Below are positions 1 to 6,301 of a stretch of 64,000 nt of DNA, one piece after another. Made by a program: the position numbers and the translations under genes. The first letter of the stretch is position 1, and each line of letters opens with the position of its first letter. The stretch spans positions 1 through 64,000 of the forward strand of contig CAZHPA010000002.1 in the NCBI GenBank assembly GCA_964533945.1, written 5' to 3'. The notes under the pieces were generated by a model, which was not told the DNA's origin, searched no databases, and saw only the letters and a list, made by a program, of their open reading frames with translations. The stretch is from CAZHPA01 sp964533945 (lineage in GTDB: Bacteria; Bacillota; Clostridia; Lachnospirales; WRBF01).

Positions 1-51
1 GGCTTTGATAAAGCCGAATTTACGCCCTTGGAGTGTTATACCAAACCTTAG
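1..51 (+). pseudogene. tnpB: 3' end of an IS200/IS605-type tnpB, cut by the window edge
   Basis: The first 17 codons read GFDKAEFTPLECYTKP and end in TAG. The EFTPLE/EFTPVE motif just before the stop is typical of the C-terminus of TnpB, the RNA-guided nuclease of IS200/IS605 and IS607 transposons. Only this tail is visible, so I cannot say whether the gene is intact upstream. It lies inside the prophage-like element that ends near 8500. The identification rests on a short motif plus the transposon-end-like sequence that follows. Confidence 0.55.
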
Positions 52-130
52 TAGCCTAAAAGCAATCTCCTAGCAAAGCTAGGAGTTAAAATGCGAGCCA
101 ACAGGAACACAGTGAAGAGGGAAGTAAACT
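1..130 (+). mobile_element. Right end of IS605-family element with probable omega-RNA 3' part
   Basis: Directly after the tnpB stop there is a perfect 8-bp hairpin (67-74 with 78-85, three-base loop). Next comes a GCGAGCC block and a GAACACAGTGAAGAGGGAA segment that matches the usual GTTCTTTGAAGCAGGAA motif near the right end of tnpB elements. In this family the 3' end of tnpB and the right end are transcribed as the omega RNA that guides TnpB, so this stretch probably encodes both. The exact transposon end cannot be fixed because the left end is outside the window. A similar sequence occurs at 11160-11290. Confidence 0.5.
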
Positions 131-231
131 TTACTAAATATTGAGTTTTTACATATTTTTATAAAGTTTTCATATCAGATGATGAAATACATAAATTGTG
201 CGAAATAGGCGGCGAAATGTTTCGTAGCTAT

Positions 232-363
232 TTAATACTTAGACTGCTTACTTATTATTATGTCAATTAGGTTTCTAGTTTCTTGTGTTATTGGGTCTAC
301 TTTATTTTTTGCGCTTAGTTCTTCTAAAAATTTGTATAAAAGGTTGTCCAATTTATTCGCCAC
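232..363 (-). CDS. Small hypothetical phage-type protein (43 aa, GTG start)
   Basis: An open frame runs from GTG (361-363) to TAA (232-234). It encodes a soluble, charged peptide starting VANKLDNLLYKFLEELSAKN and ending IIISKQSKY. The composition (amphipathic, Lys/Glu-rich) looks like real protein, unlike the neighbouring frames. The ribosome site is weak and an in-frame stop lies just upstream, so it may be the C-terminal remnant of a longer decayed gene. I recognise no family. Confidence 0.35.
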   Translation of the reverse strand: MANKLDNLLYKFLEELSAKNKVDPITQETRNLIDIIISKQSKY

Positions 364-772
364 CTTTTATTCTATATTTGCAAACAATTCGCCGACTTTC
401 GCCGCCCACCCTACACCACGTGGAGGTCTGCTTTCTCTGTAGGGTTACTACCCACACAAGCCATGCTTAGGTTGTAGTAAACTTGTTACTGTATTCACAA
501 GCCGAATAACCGCCGTCTTCTTAAGCTAAAGATTGCTAATGCAATTAGCTTGCATTTGTTTTATTTCGCTTTCTGTGCCTCTAAAATTATTAATAGTAAA
601 TTTATATAGCTTGTACCATCTTCATTAAAATTAGAGGCATTTTTGTATTAATTTATGGTATTGTTTCTTTGTTGCTATATTTCTTCTAATCGACTCTAAA
701 AGTAAGAGCCGGTAAGTATAAAGTTTATTTAGTTGTCAAGGTACATGTATTTCAGTATTTAAACAACTCGGT
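364..772. other. Non-coding or decayed stretch with gene remnants
   Basis: No intact gene is visible. Minus-strand frames between about 460 and 665 contain short protein-like pieces, such as INNFRGTESEIKQMQANC ending in a stop near 530, that switch frame. This suggests a decayed phage gene. The arms TGCCTCTAA (about 576) and TTAGAGGCA (about 630), followed by T-rich sequence, could form a long-looped terminator. A locally GC-rich patch at 390-440 contains the palindrome CCACGTGG. Confidence 0.3.
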
Positions 773-1000
773 TTAACTATTTTTTGGGTATCTATAAGTA
801 ACATCAGTTAACCCTAATAAATAATCAACACTAACACCGTAAAATTCTGCTAACTTTGCTATTTCATCTATAGGAATTCTGACGCTTCTCAACTCATAAG
901 CTGAATATGTCGTTTGATGGACGAGCAATATGTTAGCAACTTCAGTTTGTGATAGCCCGTGTTATACTCTTAGCTTTTTTATGTTTAGGTTTAGTTTCAT
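773..1000 (-). pseudogene. XRE-family HTH regulator broken by one nonsense codon
   Basis: Reading from ATG at 1000, the frame gives a 75-residue protein with a single TAA at codon 13 (962-964), where a helix-turn-helix protein would carry a residue in helix 1. The rest reads HGLSQTEVANILLVHQTTYS and then IPIDEIAKLAEFYGVSVDYL, ending LLGLTDVTYRYPKNS. This is a standard HTH_3 fold with the usual DYLLGLT end. It would have been a small phage or accessory repressor. Apart from the stop the frame is undamaged, which suggests recent loss, although reinitiation downstream cannot be excluded. Confidence 0.75.
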
Positions 1001-1138
1001 GGTTTTGTTTTATATTTCGCTAGTCTAACAATCCGTCCTAGTAACAATGCAACTTAGTTTATGTAGTTTTTTATGTTAAAGTTGCAACCTTCCGCCGGAA
1101 ATCCCCCAGAAACGCTTCCGGCTTAATGCAACAACTTT

Positions 1139-1282
1139 TTATAGTCGCTGGGACGACTTTGTGGTGTTGTCTTTGTTGTGGTTTAAGGTTATACTCATTA
1201 AAATAATATAATGCTTTATTGTAAAAGCTTGTCCAACCTGAAACACCCAAGCTACAGGTGCTTCAACAAAGAATCTATGCAT
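1139..1282 (-). CDS. Small hypothetical protein (47 aa), start overlaps upstream stop
   Basis: ATG at 1282 overlaps the TAG stop of the upstream minus-strand gene (ATGCATAG), a usual sign of translational coupling. The product begins MHRFFVEAPVAWVFQVGQAF and ends with a polar KDNTTKSSQRL tail. I recognise no family. Its size and position suit a small early-region phage gene. Confidence 0.4.
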   Translation of the reverse strand: MHRFFVEAPVAWVFQVGQAFTIKHYIILMSITLNHNKDNTTKSSQRL

Positions 1283-1475
1283 TGCTTAATTGTTTACCCT
1301 TGCTTTTCACAAACTCATGCCAAACATTAGCACGTATAGATTCGGGCAGTTGGTTAAGCTGAATTATTACAGCTTTAACAAGCATTTTGTTATACGCTTC
1401 CATTACCTTTTCTTCTGTCGTTCCTGTAAAGTCATAAATGATGTTAAAGTTATGTTGCTTCATAATATGTACCAC
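1275..1475 (-). CDS. Small hypothetical phage-type protein (about 62-66 aa)
   Basis: The frame starts at GTG 1475 or, four codons later, at ATG 1463. A GGAG lies nearby but its spacing suits neither start well. The product is helical and charged, with a C-terminal part reading AVIIQLNQLPESIRANVWHE followed by a Lys-rich end. Composition and the coupled downstream gene support real coding. No known family is recognised. Orientation matches the neighbouring leftward genes. Confidence 0.5.
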   Translation of the reverse strand: MVHIMKQHNFNIIYDFTGTTEEKVMEAYNKMLVKAVIIQLNQLPESIRANVWHEFVKSKGKQLSNA

Positions 1476-1526
1476 GCTCCAAAAACTATTTTGGAAACTT
1501 TATGTTTGGTTTTGCATGTCCTATGT

Positions 1527-1637
1527 CTTGAGATTCAGTTTAAAGATGGCAAGATTTATAAGTATTTCAATGTATCAGAAGCCGAATATTTAGTTTTCGG
1601 AAGTTCATTAAACAAACATCCGAATTTGTTAGTTTGA
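1527..1637 (+). pseudogene. KTSC-domain protein fragment
   Basis: The plus-strand frame from 1527 reads LEIQFKDGKIYKYFNVSEAE, the core of KTSC domains (a beta-hairpin with a KxYxYxNV motif and a downstream helix). About 25 real codons are present. There is no start, and after about 1607 the frame runs into the antisense of the BRO-N gene. It is therefore a decayed scrap joined to that gene by deletion. Confidence 0.5.
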
Positions 1638-1791
1638 TTACTTGCTTTTCATTGAAGTTTCTTATATGACCTCTTGCTGTTGCCTCTACAATATCTAAAC
1701 ATTTCGCAACATGCCTTGGATTAAAAAGAACTTGTCCATTAAGCTCAATAATTTCTACTTCATTGCCTTCAAAACTCATTAATTGGTTCAT
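1567..1791 (-). pseudogene. BRO-N domain phage antirepressor, 3' truncated
   Basis: A strong ribosome site (GAGAGGAGAACCACGA) precedes ATG 1791. The product starts MNQLMSFEGNEVEIIELNGQ and continues with VLFNPRHVAKCLDIVEATAR, the N-terminal BRO domain of phage antirepressors. These are normally about 250 residues with a C-terminal KilAC or ANT domain. Here the frame stops after 74 residues, and the last eight or so come from antisense of the KTSC fragment. The junction lies near 1605. The protein would lack its second domain and is probably non-functional. Confidence 0.7.
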
Positions 1792-1852
1792 TCGTGGTTC
1801 TCCTCTCTTTTATCTTTTGATTAATTTGACTGTTAGTGCTGTTGTTATGGTG

Positions 1853-1881
1853 TTGCAGTTGTGCTGTTTTAAGTTTATAAT
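1853..1881 (+). promoter_or_regulatory. Sigma-A promoter for the DUF2513 gene
   Basis: TTGCAG (1853-1858) and TATAAT (1876-1881) are separated by 17 bases and lie about 24 bases before the start codon at 1905. Confidence 0.6.
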
Positions 1882-1904
1882 CCTTATGGAAGGAGGCGAT
1901 ACAT

Positions 1905-2165
1905 ATGCAACTAAATGCAAATTGCATTAAAGACATCTTGTTAACCGCTGAAGAATATTGTACTTCAAGAGTGCCTTTAGGCTTTGATAACGACTTGTAC
2001 AAAAAATATCCTTTACTCACAAAATATTCCCAAGAAGAAGTAAACTATCATTTCAACTTTTGTGTAAAGGAAAATTTCATTAAACCATTTATTGCCAATG
2101 GCGTTCATGCTGTTAGGTCGTTAGAGCCTAAAGGACATTCAGAGCTTAAAAAGATTCGTAATTAA
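1905..2165 (+). CDS. DUF2513-like phage protein (86 aa)
   Basis: The gene has an AAGGAGG ribosome site seven bases before ATG. The product starts MQLNANCIKDILLTAEEYCT, has a central YSQEEVNYHFNFCVKENFI segment, and ends LEPKGHSELKKIRN. This matches the pattern of DUF2513 proteins: an MKLN-DCIRDIL start, a YSxEEI-YH middle and an LTPxGHEFL-NIR end. They are winged-helix-like proteins common in Firmicute prophages, with no established function. The C-terminus may be slightly short for the family. The gene faces away from the BRO-N gene and has its own promoter. Confidence 0.75.
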   Translation: MQLNANCIKDILLTAEEYCTSRVPLGFDNDLYKKYPLLTKYSQEEVNYHFNFCVKENFIKPFIANGVHAVRSLEPKGHSELKKIRN

Positions 2166-2186
2166 GTTTAGAGTTTGAGCAAGGTT

Positions 2187-2489
2187 TTATTTGCCTTGCT
2201 CTTCTTTTTCAAGATACTGTCTATGTATATCTATTAAGCCTTCAAGATGTTCCTTCATGTATGGTCTAAACCAAGCATGAGAAGCTAATTCGCGCATGTA
2301 GTCATATAATTCTAAATATTCCTTGATATGTTCGTCAGGGCATTTTTCAATACGATTTAGTACGCTATTCATTCGTTCCCTAAATTTTGAAATAAGGTGC
2401 GCTCTCATTGGAGGGCATAATTTCCATTCCCCAAAGAAATCTTCGGGAATAAATTGGTGAAGCATATCTTCATGATAATCAAAATTCAT
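2187..2489 (-). CDS. Hypothetical phage early protein (100 aa)
   Basis: AGGAGG lies seven bases before ATG 2489, which I prefer to the GTG inside the ribosome site. The product starts MNFDYHEDMLHQFIPEDFFG and is helical, acidic and soluble, with an aromatic HAWFRPYMKEHLEGLIDIHR segment. I recognise no family. It lies downstream of the 49-residue gene at 2672 and is probably transcribed with it from the early promoter facing away from the repressor. Confidence 0.6.
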   Translation of the reverse strand: MNFDYHEDMLHQFIPEDFFGEWKLCPPMRAHLISKFRERMNSVLNRIEKCPDEHIKEYLELYDYMRELASHAWFRPYMKEHLEGLIDIHRQYLEKEEQGK

Positions 2490-2522
2490 GTTTTTCACCT
2501 CCTTTCTTAACCTGTTGTTGGA

Positions 2523-2672
2523 TTAGGCGGTGTTGGTTAGTTGATTTGCGTATACAGCACCCAAAAGCAAAAGTAAAAGTTTTTCTTGTAACTTTGGTTC
2601 TAAACTATCTATAACAGCCTGTAGTTTATTCAGCTCTTCGCTATAACTTGTTTTGTCTGCTGAATTTTTCAA
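2523..2672 (-). CDS. Small hypothetical phage early protein (49 aa, TTG start)
   Basis: A GGGGGGTGAT ribosome site precedes TTG 2670-2672. The product starts MKNSADKTSYSEELNKLQAV and ends in a hydrophobic helix (KLLLLLLGAVYANQLTNTA). It is the first gene to the left of the CI-like repressor, the position of a cro-like or early regulatory gene, but it has no helix-turn-helix. A membrane-associated or excisionase-like role is possible but not shown. Confidence 0.55.
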   Translation of the reverse strand: MKNSADKTSYSEELNKLQAVIDSLEPKLQEKLLLLLLGAVYANQLTNTA

Positions 2673-2701
2673 TTTAATCACCCCCCTGCTTGATTCTTTA
2701 T

Positions 2702-2884
2702 TTTATTTGTCATAAATTTATTATTATTTAGTATTGAATGTTAATATTTCAATACATAATTCAAGCATATTTAAAGTGAATAACTCATTTGTGATTAATT
2801 ATGTTAATATAATATCACTTATAAAATAACTTGTCAATACCTTTTTGAAATTTTCTTGACTTTTTATTTCATTTGTGATAATAT
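2702..2884. promoter_or_regulatory. Lysogeny switch: divergent promoters with repeated operators
   Basis: This AT-rich stretch separates the leftward early genes from the rightward repressor. The rightward promoter is TTGACT (2856-2861), 17 bases, TAATAT (2879-2884). The element TCATTTGTGATWA occurs at 2785-2797 and 2868-2880, the second lying between -35 and -10. Related copies appear at about 2702-2717 (TTATTTGTCATAAAT) and inverted at about 2810. A separate 7-bp inverted repeat, TATTGAA/TTCAATA, lies near 2730-2752. This layout fits an autoregulated repressor and a repressed leftward promoter. Confidence 0.6.
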
Positions 2885-2905
2885 TATTTCAAGGAGGTGA
2901 TTTTA

Positions 2906-3502
2906 TTGGAAACACGGCTTAAATTAATAAGAGCCAACCTTGGAATAAGCCAATTAGAATTTGCTAAGGCTTTAGGTATTGGACAATCAACCCTTGGGAT
3001 GATGGAAGTTGGAAAGCGTGAAATCTTAGACAGGCACATAAAAACTATTTGTTCAGTATTTAATATAAACGAAGATTGGTTTCGCACAGGAAAAGGTGAA
3101 ATGTATAATGGTAATGAAATTTCACTAGATGCATATGCTAAAGAAAGAAAACTATCTGAGCTTGAATTAAAAATAATTAAGGCGTATTTTGAATTGGATT
3201 CTGAAATAAGAGAAAAACTTCTATCCCAATTTACAAAAGCTCTTGTTGATGATGACTTAACAGACAGTAAGCAAGTTGTAGCTAAATACGAAGAAATTTC
3301 ACACCAAAACAATAATGAGTTTGCACAAGAGCTAATAGAAGAGGATTTAAAAATATCTGAAGAAGAACAAAAAAAGATTGAAGAAGAGTTAGAAGATTAC
3401 AGAAAAGAAATGGAATCAGAACTTATTCAACGTAAAAAAATGGAAAAAATGTCTTCAGCCTTGCATGTTACGAAAGGCGCAAAAATTGGAAAGACAGGTT
3501 AA
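2906..3502 (+). CDS. CI-like XRE-family prophage repressor
   Basis: AGGAGG sits eight bases before TTG 2906. The product (198 aa) has an N-terminal helix-turn-helix (about residues 1-65: RLKLIRANLGISQLEFAKAL, then GIGQSTLGMMEVGKREI and NINEDWFRTGKGEMY). This is followed by a helical linker and a long acidic coiled-coil-like C-terminal half (about 125-185). No LexA-type Ser/Lys peptidase domain is visible, so induction would not be by self-cleavage. A consensus promoter carrying a repeated operator lies just upstream, suggesting autoregulation. A strong terminator follows. It appears intact, unlike many genes around it. Confidence 0.85.
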   Translation: METRLKLIRANLGISQLEFAKALGIGQSTLGMMEVGKREILDRHIKTICSVFNINEDWFRTGKGEMYNGNEISLDAYAKERKLSELELKIIKAYFELDSEIREKLLSQFTKALVDDDLTDSKQVVAKYEEISHQNNNEFAQELIEEDLKISEEEQKKIEEELEDYRKEMESELIQRKKMEKMSSALHVTKGAKIGKTG

Positions 3503-3517
3503 TTTAAAATTAAAAAT

Positions 3518-3548
3518 CCCCTGCATTTTTGCAGGGGTAAATTTTTGT
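3518..3548 (+). terminator. Rho-independent terminator of the repressor
   Basis: CCCCTGC and GCAGGGG form a perfect 7-bp stem with a six-base loop, followed by a T-rich run. Confidence 0.85.
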
Positions 3549-3579
3549 AATTTTTTATCAAAATTTAAGTAAATAACCC

Positions 3580-3608
3580 TTGACTTTTATACAAAGTTAT
3601 GTTAAATA
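3580..3608 (+). promoter_or_regulatory. Sigma-A promoter, near-duplicate of the one at 4862
   Basis: TTGACT (3580-3585), 17 bases, TAAATA (3603-3608). The spacer and flanks closely match 4862-4891, so two genes of the element share a copied promoter segment. Confidence 0.6.
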
Positions 3609-3641
3609 AGAAAGTAATAATTAATAGAAAGGGTGTTTACT

Positions 3642-3971
3642 TTGTCTGGAAACACAACTCAAACTAAATTTTGCAAGCATTGCGGAGAAAAAATAGATGT
3701 TGATGCAGTCGTTTGTATAAAATGTGGTAAACAGGTAGAAAAGCTTGAAAACAATTCTTCCTCACAAGCGCCAATGGTATTTATGAATTCCAGTTCAAGC
3801 AGTGCCGCCGCTGCTAGTAGCAGTAGTTCGGGATTTGGTAGACGAATGCCATACCCAACAAACAAGGTTTCAGTACATATTTTACTATTTCTTTTTACAA
3901 TGGGCATAGGTAATGTTATTTATTATCTTTATATCAAGGAACAACAGAAAAAATGGCATATGAATAACTAA
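3642..3971 (+). CDS. Zinc-ribbon membrane protein with Ser/Ala linker
   Basis: The ribosome site GAAAGGG favours TTG 3642 over GTG 3633. The product (109 aa) has an N-terminal zinc ribbon (FCKHCGEKI and VCIKCGKQV, two CxxC pairs), a low-complexity Ser/Ala linker (about residues 40-65) and one membrane helix near the C-terminus (VHILLFLFTMGIGNVIYYLY) with a short charged tail. Such zinc-ribbon plus TM proteins are common and of unknown function. Its place between repressor and integrase makes a lysogenic-conversion role possible. I infer no enzymatic activity. Confidence 0.7.
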   Translation: MSGNTTQTKFCKHCGEKIDVDAVVCIKCGKQVEKLENNSSSQAPMVFMNSSSSSAAAASSSSSGFGRRMPYPTNKVSVHILLFLFTMGIGNVIYYLYIKEQQKKWHMNN

Positions 3972-4092
3972 TATCAATTTACTCTATGGAAAACATAGTG
4001 TATTTTTATCAAATCTCAATGTAAATATTCTTAACATCAATCATACCTTACGCTAAATTTCATATAAAACATTTATAGAAAGGATTAAAGCG

Positions 4093-4572
4093 ATGAATAA
4101 GAAATTAATTAAGTGTAAAACTTGTCAAGCAGACATAGCAAAAAGCGCAAAATTTTGCCCATCATGCGGTGCAAAAAATAAAAAACCTATTTATGCCAGA
4201 TGGTGGGTTTGGGCAATACTTATCGTTGTTATAGTAGGCGTTTTCGGGGATTCTTCGGAACTTACTAAGAATAATACTACAACAGCGAGTACAAATCAAA
4301 CAAATAACCCAACCTCAACTCCCCCTCCTGCATCTACTCCAAAGCCTGAAACTAAAAAAGATAAAAAGGTTGAAGTAACAATTTTAGGTGCTGAAATAGG
4401 TAAAGACTATCAAGGTGAACCAATATTAATTGTGGAATCACTTGATGCGATGCTTGCATCTGGAGTAGTATTACCCCCCCCTTCTCCCCCAAACTCGCCG
4501 TACTTGTCTTCTCGTCCCAACCAACATCAAGCCCTAATATTTCCCCGGCAGCTCTTAAAGGAACATAAGTAG
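4093..4572 (+). pseudogene. Zinc-ribbon/TM protein with DUF5067-like start, 3' truncated
   Basis: AAAGGATTAAAGCG precedes ATG. The first 125 or so residues look real: a zinc ribbon (CKTCQADI and FCPSCGAKN), one membrane helix (WWVWAILIVVIVGVFG), a Thr/Asn/Pro linker and the start of a beta domain (KVEVTILGAEIGKDYQGEPI). That last part resembles the first strands of DUF5067-type extracellular domains, which normally continue for about 100 residues. After about 4440 the frame runs into Pro/Ser-rich antisense of the facing stalk-domain gene. I read this as a truncation by deletion. Confidence 0.6.
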
Positions 4573-4744
4573 TCCCGTTGTAAAGCAATGTTTCTTTCTC
4601 AACTGTTTGTCCGTTAACTACAAGCTTAACTTTTCCAAAAACCACATTAATCATTTGCTGCGTTTCAGCAAATACTGTTGTCCCATTAAAAACAATCGCC
4701 GCCGAAATAAAGCCCAATGCATAAGAAGCAAAATTTTTCCTCAC
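4352..4744 (-). pseudogene. Secreted copper-amine-oxidase N-domain (stalk) protein, 3' end lost
   Basis: A GTG start (4744) follows AGGTGG. A signal peptide (MRKNFASYALGFISAAIVFN, cleavage near VFA-ET) leads into a stalk domain with VVFGKVKLVVNGQTVEKETL and LLYNGTTYVPLRAAGEILGL. After VGWDEKTSTASLGEKGG the frame becomes antisense of the converging zinc-ribbon gene. The change coincides with a run of eight G on this strand (4474-4481). One G more or two fewer would open a different tail, NTTPDASIASSDSTINIGSP. So the end may be a deletion scar, a frameshift, or a slippage-variable tract. Confidence 0.6.
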
Positions 4745-4861
4745 AACAACACCACCTAATTGATATAACCTTATTATACCAAAATATTCTAAATTTCGTC
4801 AAGGTGTTCTTCTGATATTTTGAATTTGTTTATTTTTTGTCGAATTTTAAGGAAATTAAGT

Positions 4862-4891
4862 TTGACTTTTACACAAAGTTATTGTTAAATA
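4862..4891 (+). promoter_or_regulatory. Promoter of the Ltp-like lipoprotein gene
   Basis: TTGACT (4862-4867), 18 bases, TAAATA (4886-4891), in a segment nearly identical to the promoter at 3580-3608. Confidence 0.55.
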
Positions 4892-4925
4892 AAAATATTA
4901 TTTCAAGCGAAAGGAGAAATAACCC

Positions 4926-5459
4926 TTGAAAAAGTTAATCTTAATAACAGCAATTTCAATAATGGCATTAACCACCGCTTGCCAAAAGGAAATAGTACCT
5001 TCCAATAGCAATATTGATTTAGTCGAGGCTTCACAAGAAACTACTGAACCAGAAAAAACACCAGAGCCGACACCTGAACCAACCTCAACACCAGAACCGA
5101 CTCCAGAGCCAACAGCTGCGCCAACGCCTAAACCAACGCCTAAACCGACACCTAAGCCAACGCCTACCGAAACGATTGGTCAAAAAAATGCACTTAAATC
5201 AGCAAAAAATTATCTAAATGTTATGGCATTTTCATATGAAGGCTTGATTGAGCAGTTAAAATTTGACAAATACTCTAATGAAGACGCAATTTATGCAGCA
5301 GATAATTGCGGAGCTAATTGGAATGAGCAAGCTGCTAAGTCAGCAAAAAATTACCTAGATGTTATGGCATTTTCATATGAAGGCTTGATTGAGCAATTGG
5401 AATACGATGGTTTTACTAATAAGCAGGCGATATATGGAGCTAAAGCAAACGGATATTGA
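4926..5459 (+). CDS. ltp: Ltp-type superinfection-exclusion lipoprotein
   Basis: The start is TTG 4926 behind AAAGGAG. The product (177 aa) has a lipoprotein-like signal (ILITAISIMALTTAC, Cys at about residue 19), a long Pro/Thr/Glu spacer of TPEP and TPKP repeats (about 40-80), and two copies of a roughly 45-residue module. Each copy reads NYLNVMAFSYEGLIEQLKFD or NYLDVMAFSYEGLIEQLEYD. This is the PF07553 repeat of phage TP-J34 Ltp, which sits on the outer membrane face and blocks DNA injection by related phages. In TP-J34 ltp also lies in the lysogeny module between integrase and repressor, as here. Function is inferred from repeats and position. A terminator follows. Confidence 0.85.
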   Translation: MKKLILITAISIMALTTACQKEIVPSNSNIDLVEASQETTEPEKTPEPTPEPTSTPEPTPEPTAAPTPKPTPKPTPKPTPTETIGQKNALKSAKNYLNVMAFSYEGLIEQLKFDKYSNEDAIYAADNCGANWNEQAAKSAKNYLDVMAFSYEGLIEQLEYDGFTNKQAIYGAKANGY

Positions 5460-5478
5460 TAACGTTTTAAATTAATTT

Positions 5479-5505
5479 AAACCCCTACCCAGTAGAGGTT
5501 TTTTA
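5479..5505 (+). terminator. Terminator of the Ltp-like gene
   Basis: AACCCCTAC pairs with GTAGAGGTT (one mismatch), with a three-base loop and a following T run. Confidence 0.7.
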
Positions 5506-5593
5506 TTCGGAAAAATCTGACATTTTATTAACGTTTATTAATGCATTTTTTGTGATATAATTTTATAAAATAGGTATATCATGTACATTTTTC

Positions 5594-5622
5594 TTGACAC
5601 TGCCACATTTAAGCAATATAAT
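5594..5622 (+). promoter_or_regulatory. Consensus sigma-A promoter of the membrane-protein pair
   Basis: TTGACA (5594-5599), 17 bases, TATAAT (5617-5622). Transcription would begin near 5629, about 155 bases before the first start codon. Confidence 0.75.
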
Positions 5623-5628
5623 AAAGTT

Positions 5629-5784
5629 CTATTAAGTACCAACTCTTTCCGAGCTAAAAATTATTAACATAATATCTTGATTTTGTTAGTATAAATATAC
5701 TCTACTTTTTAATCTCCCAGCCATAAATTAAGCTTGGAAAAGGTACTAAGCAATAAACAAGGGAGGGAGTTAATAGTTTAAATC
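5629..5784 (+). ncRNA. Structured 5' leader of unknown class
   Basis: The predicted leader opens with AGTACC (5635-5640) and CTTTCCGAGCT (5645-5655). These can pair with AGCTTGGAAAAG (5731-5742) and GGTACT (5742-5747), closing a domain of about 110 bases with a small AGTATA/TATACT hairpin inside. GGGAGGGAG follows, but it is about 18 bases from the ATG, too far for normal use. It matches no riboswitch or leader I know. Confidence 0.4.
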
Positions 5785-6279
5785 ATGCTTAAAGAAAGTA
5801 AAATCAAGTTAAAAGTACATAAAAGCAATAATAAACATGGGGATATACCAAACAAATTCGCCAATCTTGGATTTAGGTTTGTTTTTTCACTTGTGGGTTG
5901 GATTATATTAATCACAACTGCTAATGATAGTAATGGTTACTTTGTTGCGCAAACCATGTTTTGTATACCACTTTTTAAAGAATTTGTGGAATTTTTGCCT
6001 CCTACTAAAATTCGTAATTCTATCAGAGGTGTTGCTTTGCTAGTTTCATTGTTTTGTTTAACTTTATCTTTGCTGGGTGTATTTGGAATTTTAACCATAC
6101 ACTTAATAGACGATTTAGCATATATTAGTATAGTATCTAACAGGCTTTTTGAAGCTGATTTAAAAATTAGACTTTTTCGCTTGTGGGTTACTGTTGGCTT
6201 GCTCCCTTCTTTAACTCTTATAGATTGGATATGCAGTATGACTAAAGAAGAATCCAAGTTTTTAGGTGATTTAGTTTAG
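5785..6279 (+). CDS. Hypothetical membrane protein (164 aa)
   Basis: ATG 5785 follows a long leader, with the purine-rich GGGAGGGAG about 18 bases away. The product has a basic cytoplasmic start (about 1-28) and four probable membrane helices: GFRFVFSLVGWIILITT, a weak one near FVAQTMFCIPLF, GVALLVSLFCLTLSLLGVFG, and one near LWVTVGLLPSLTLIDWICSM. No enzyme motif is visible and I recognise no family. It forms a pair with the next gene (22 bases apart) between the Ltp-like gene and the integrase, a slot that often carries superinfection-exclusion or defence cargo. That role is only inferred. Confidence 0.55.
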   Translation: MLKESKIKLKVHKSNNKHGDIPNKFANLGFRFVFSLVGWIILITTANDSNGYFVAQTMFCIPLFKEFVEFLPPTKIRNSIRGVALLVSLFCLTLSLLGVFGILTIHLIDDLAYISIVSNRLFEADLKIRLFRLWVTVGLLPSLTLIDWICSMTKEESKFLGDLV

Positions 6280-6301
6280 TGTTTCAAAAGAGGTGTTTAA
6301 T

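Noticed and set aside
1..130. Group I intron / IStron or cobalamin riboswitch
   Set aside because: No group I core or riboswitch consensus could be recognised. The tnpB-type C-terminal motif and right-end motif explain the sequence better.
1290..1526. Upstream part of the open frame leading into the KTSC fragment
   Set aside because: It is antisense to the better-supported gene at 1275-1475; only the part after 1527 looks like protein.
1769..2020. Open frame on the minus strand
   Set aside because: It is antisense to the DUF2513 gene and its promoter, has no ribosome site and no protein-like pattern.
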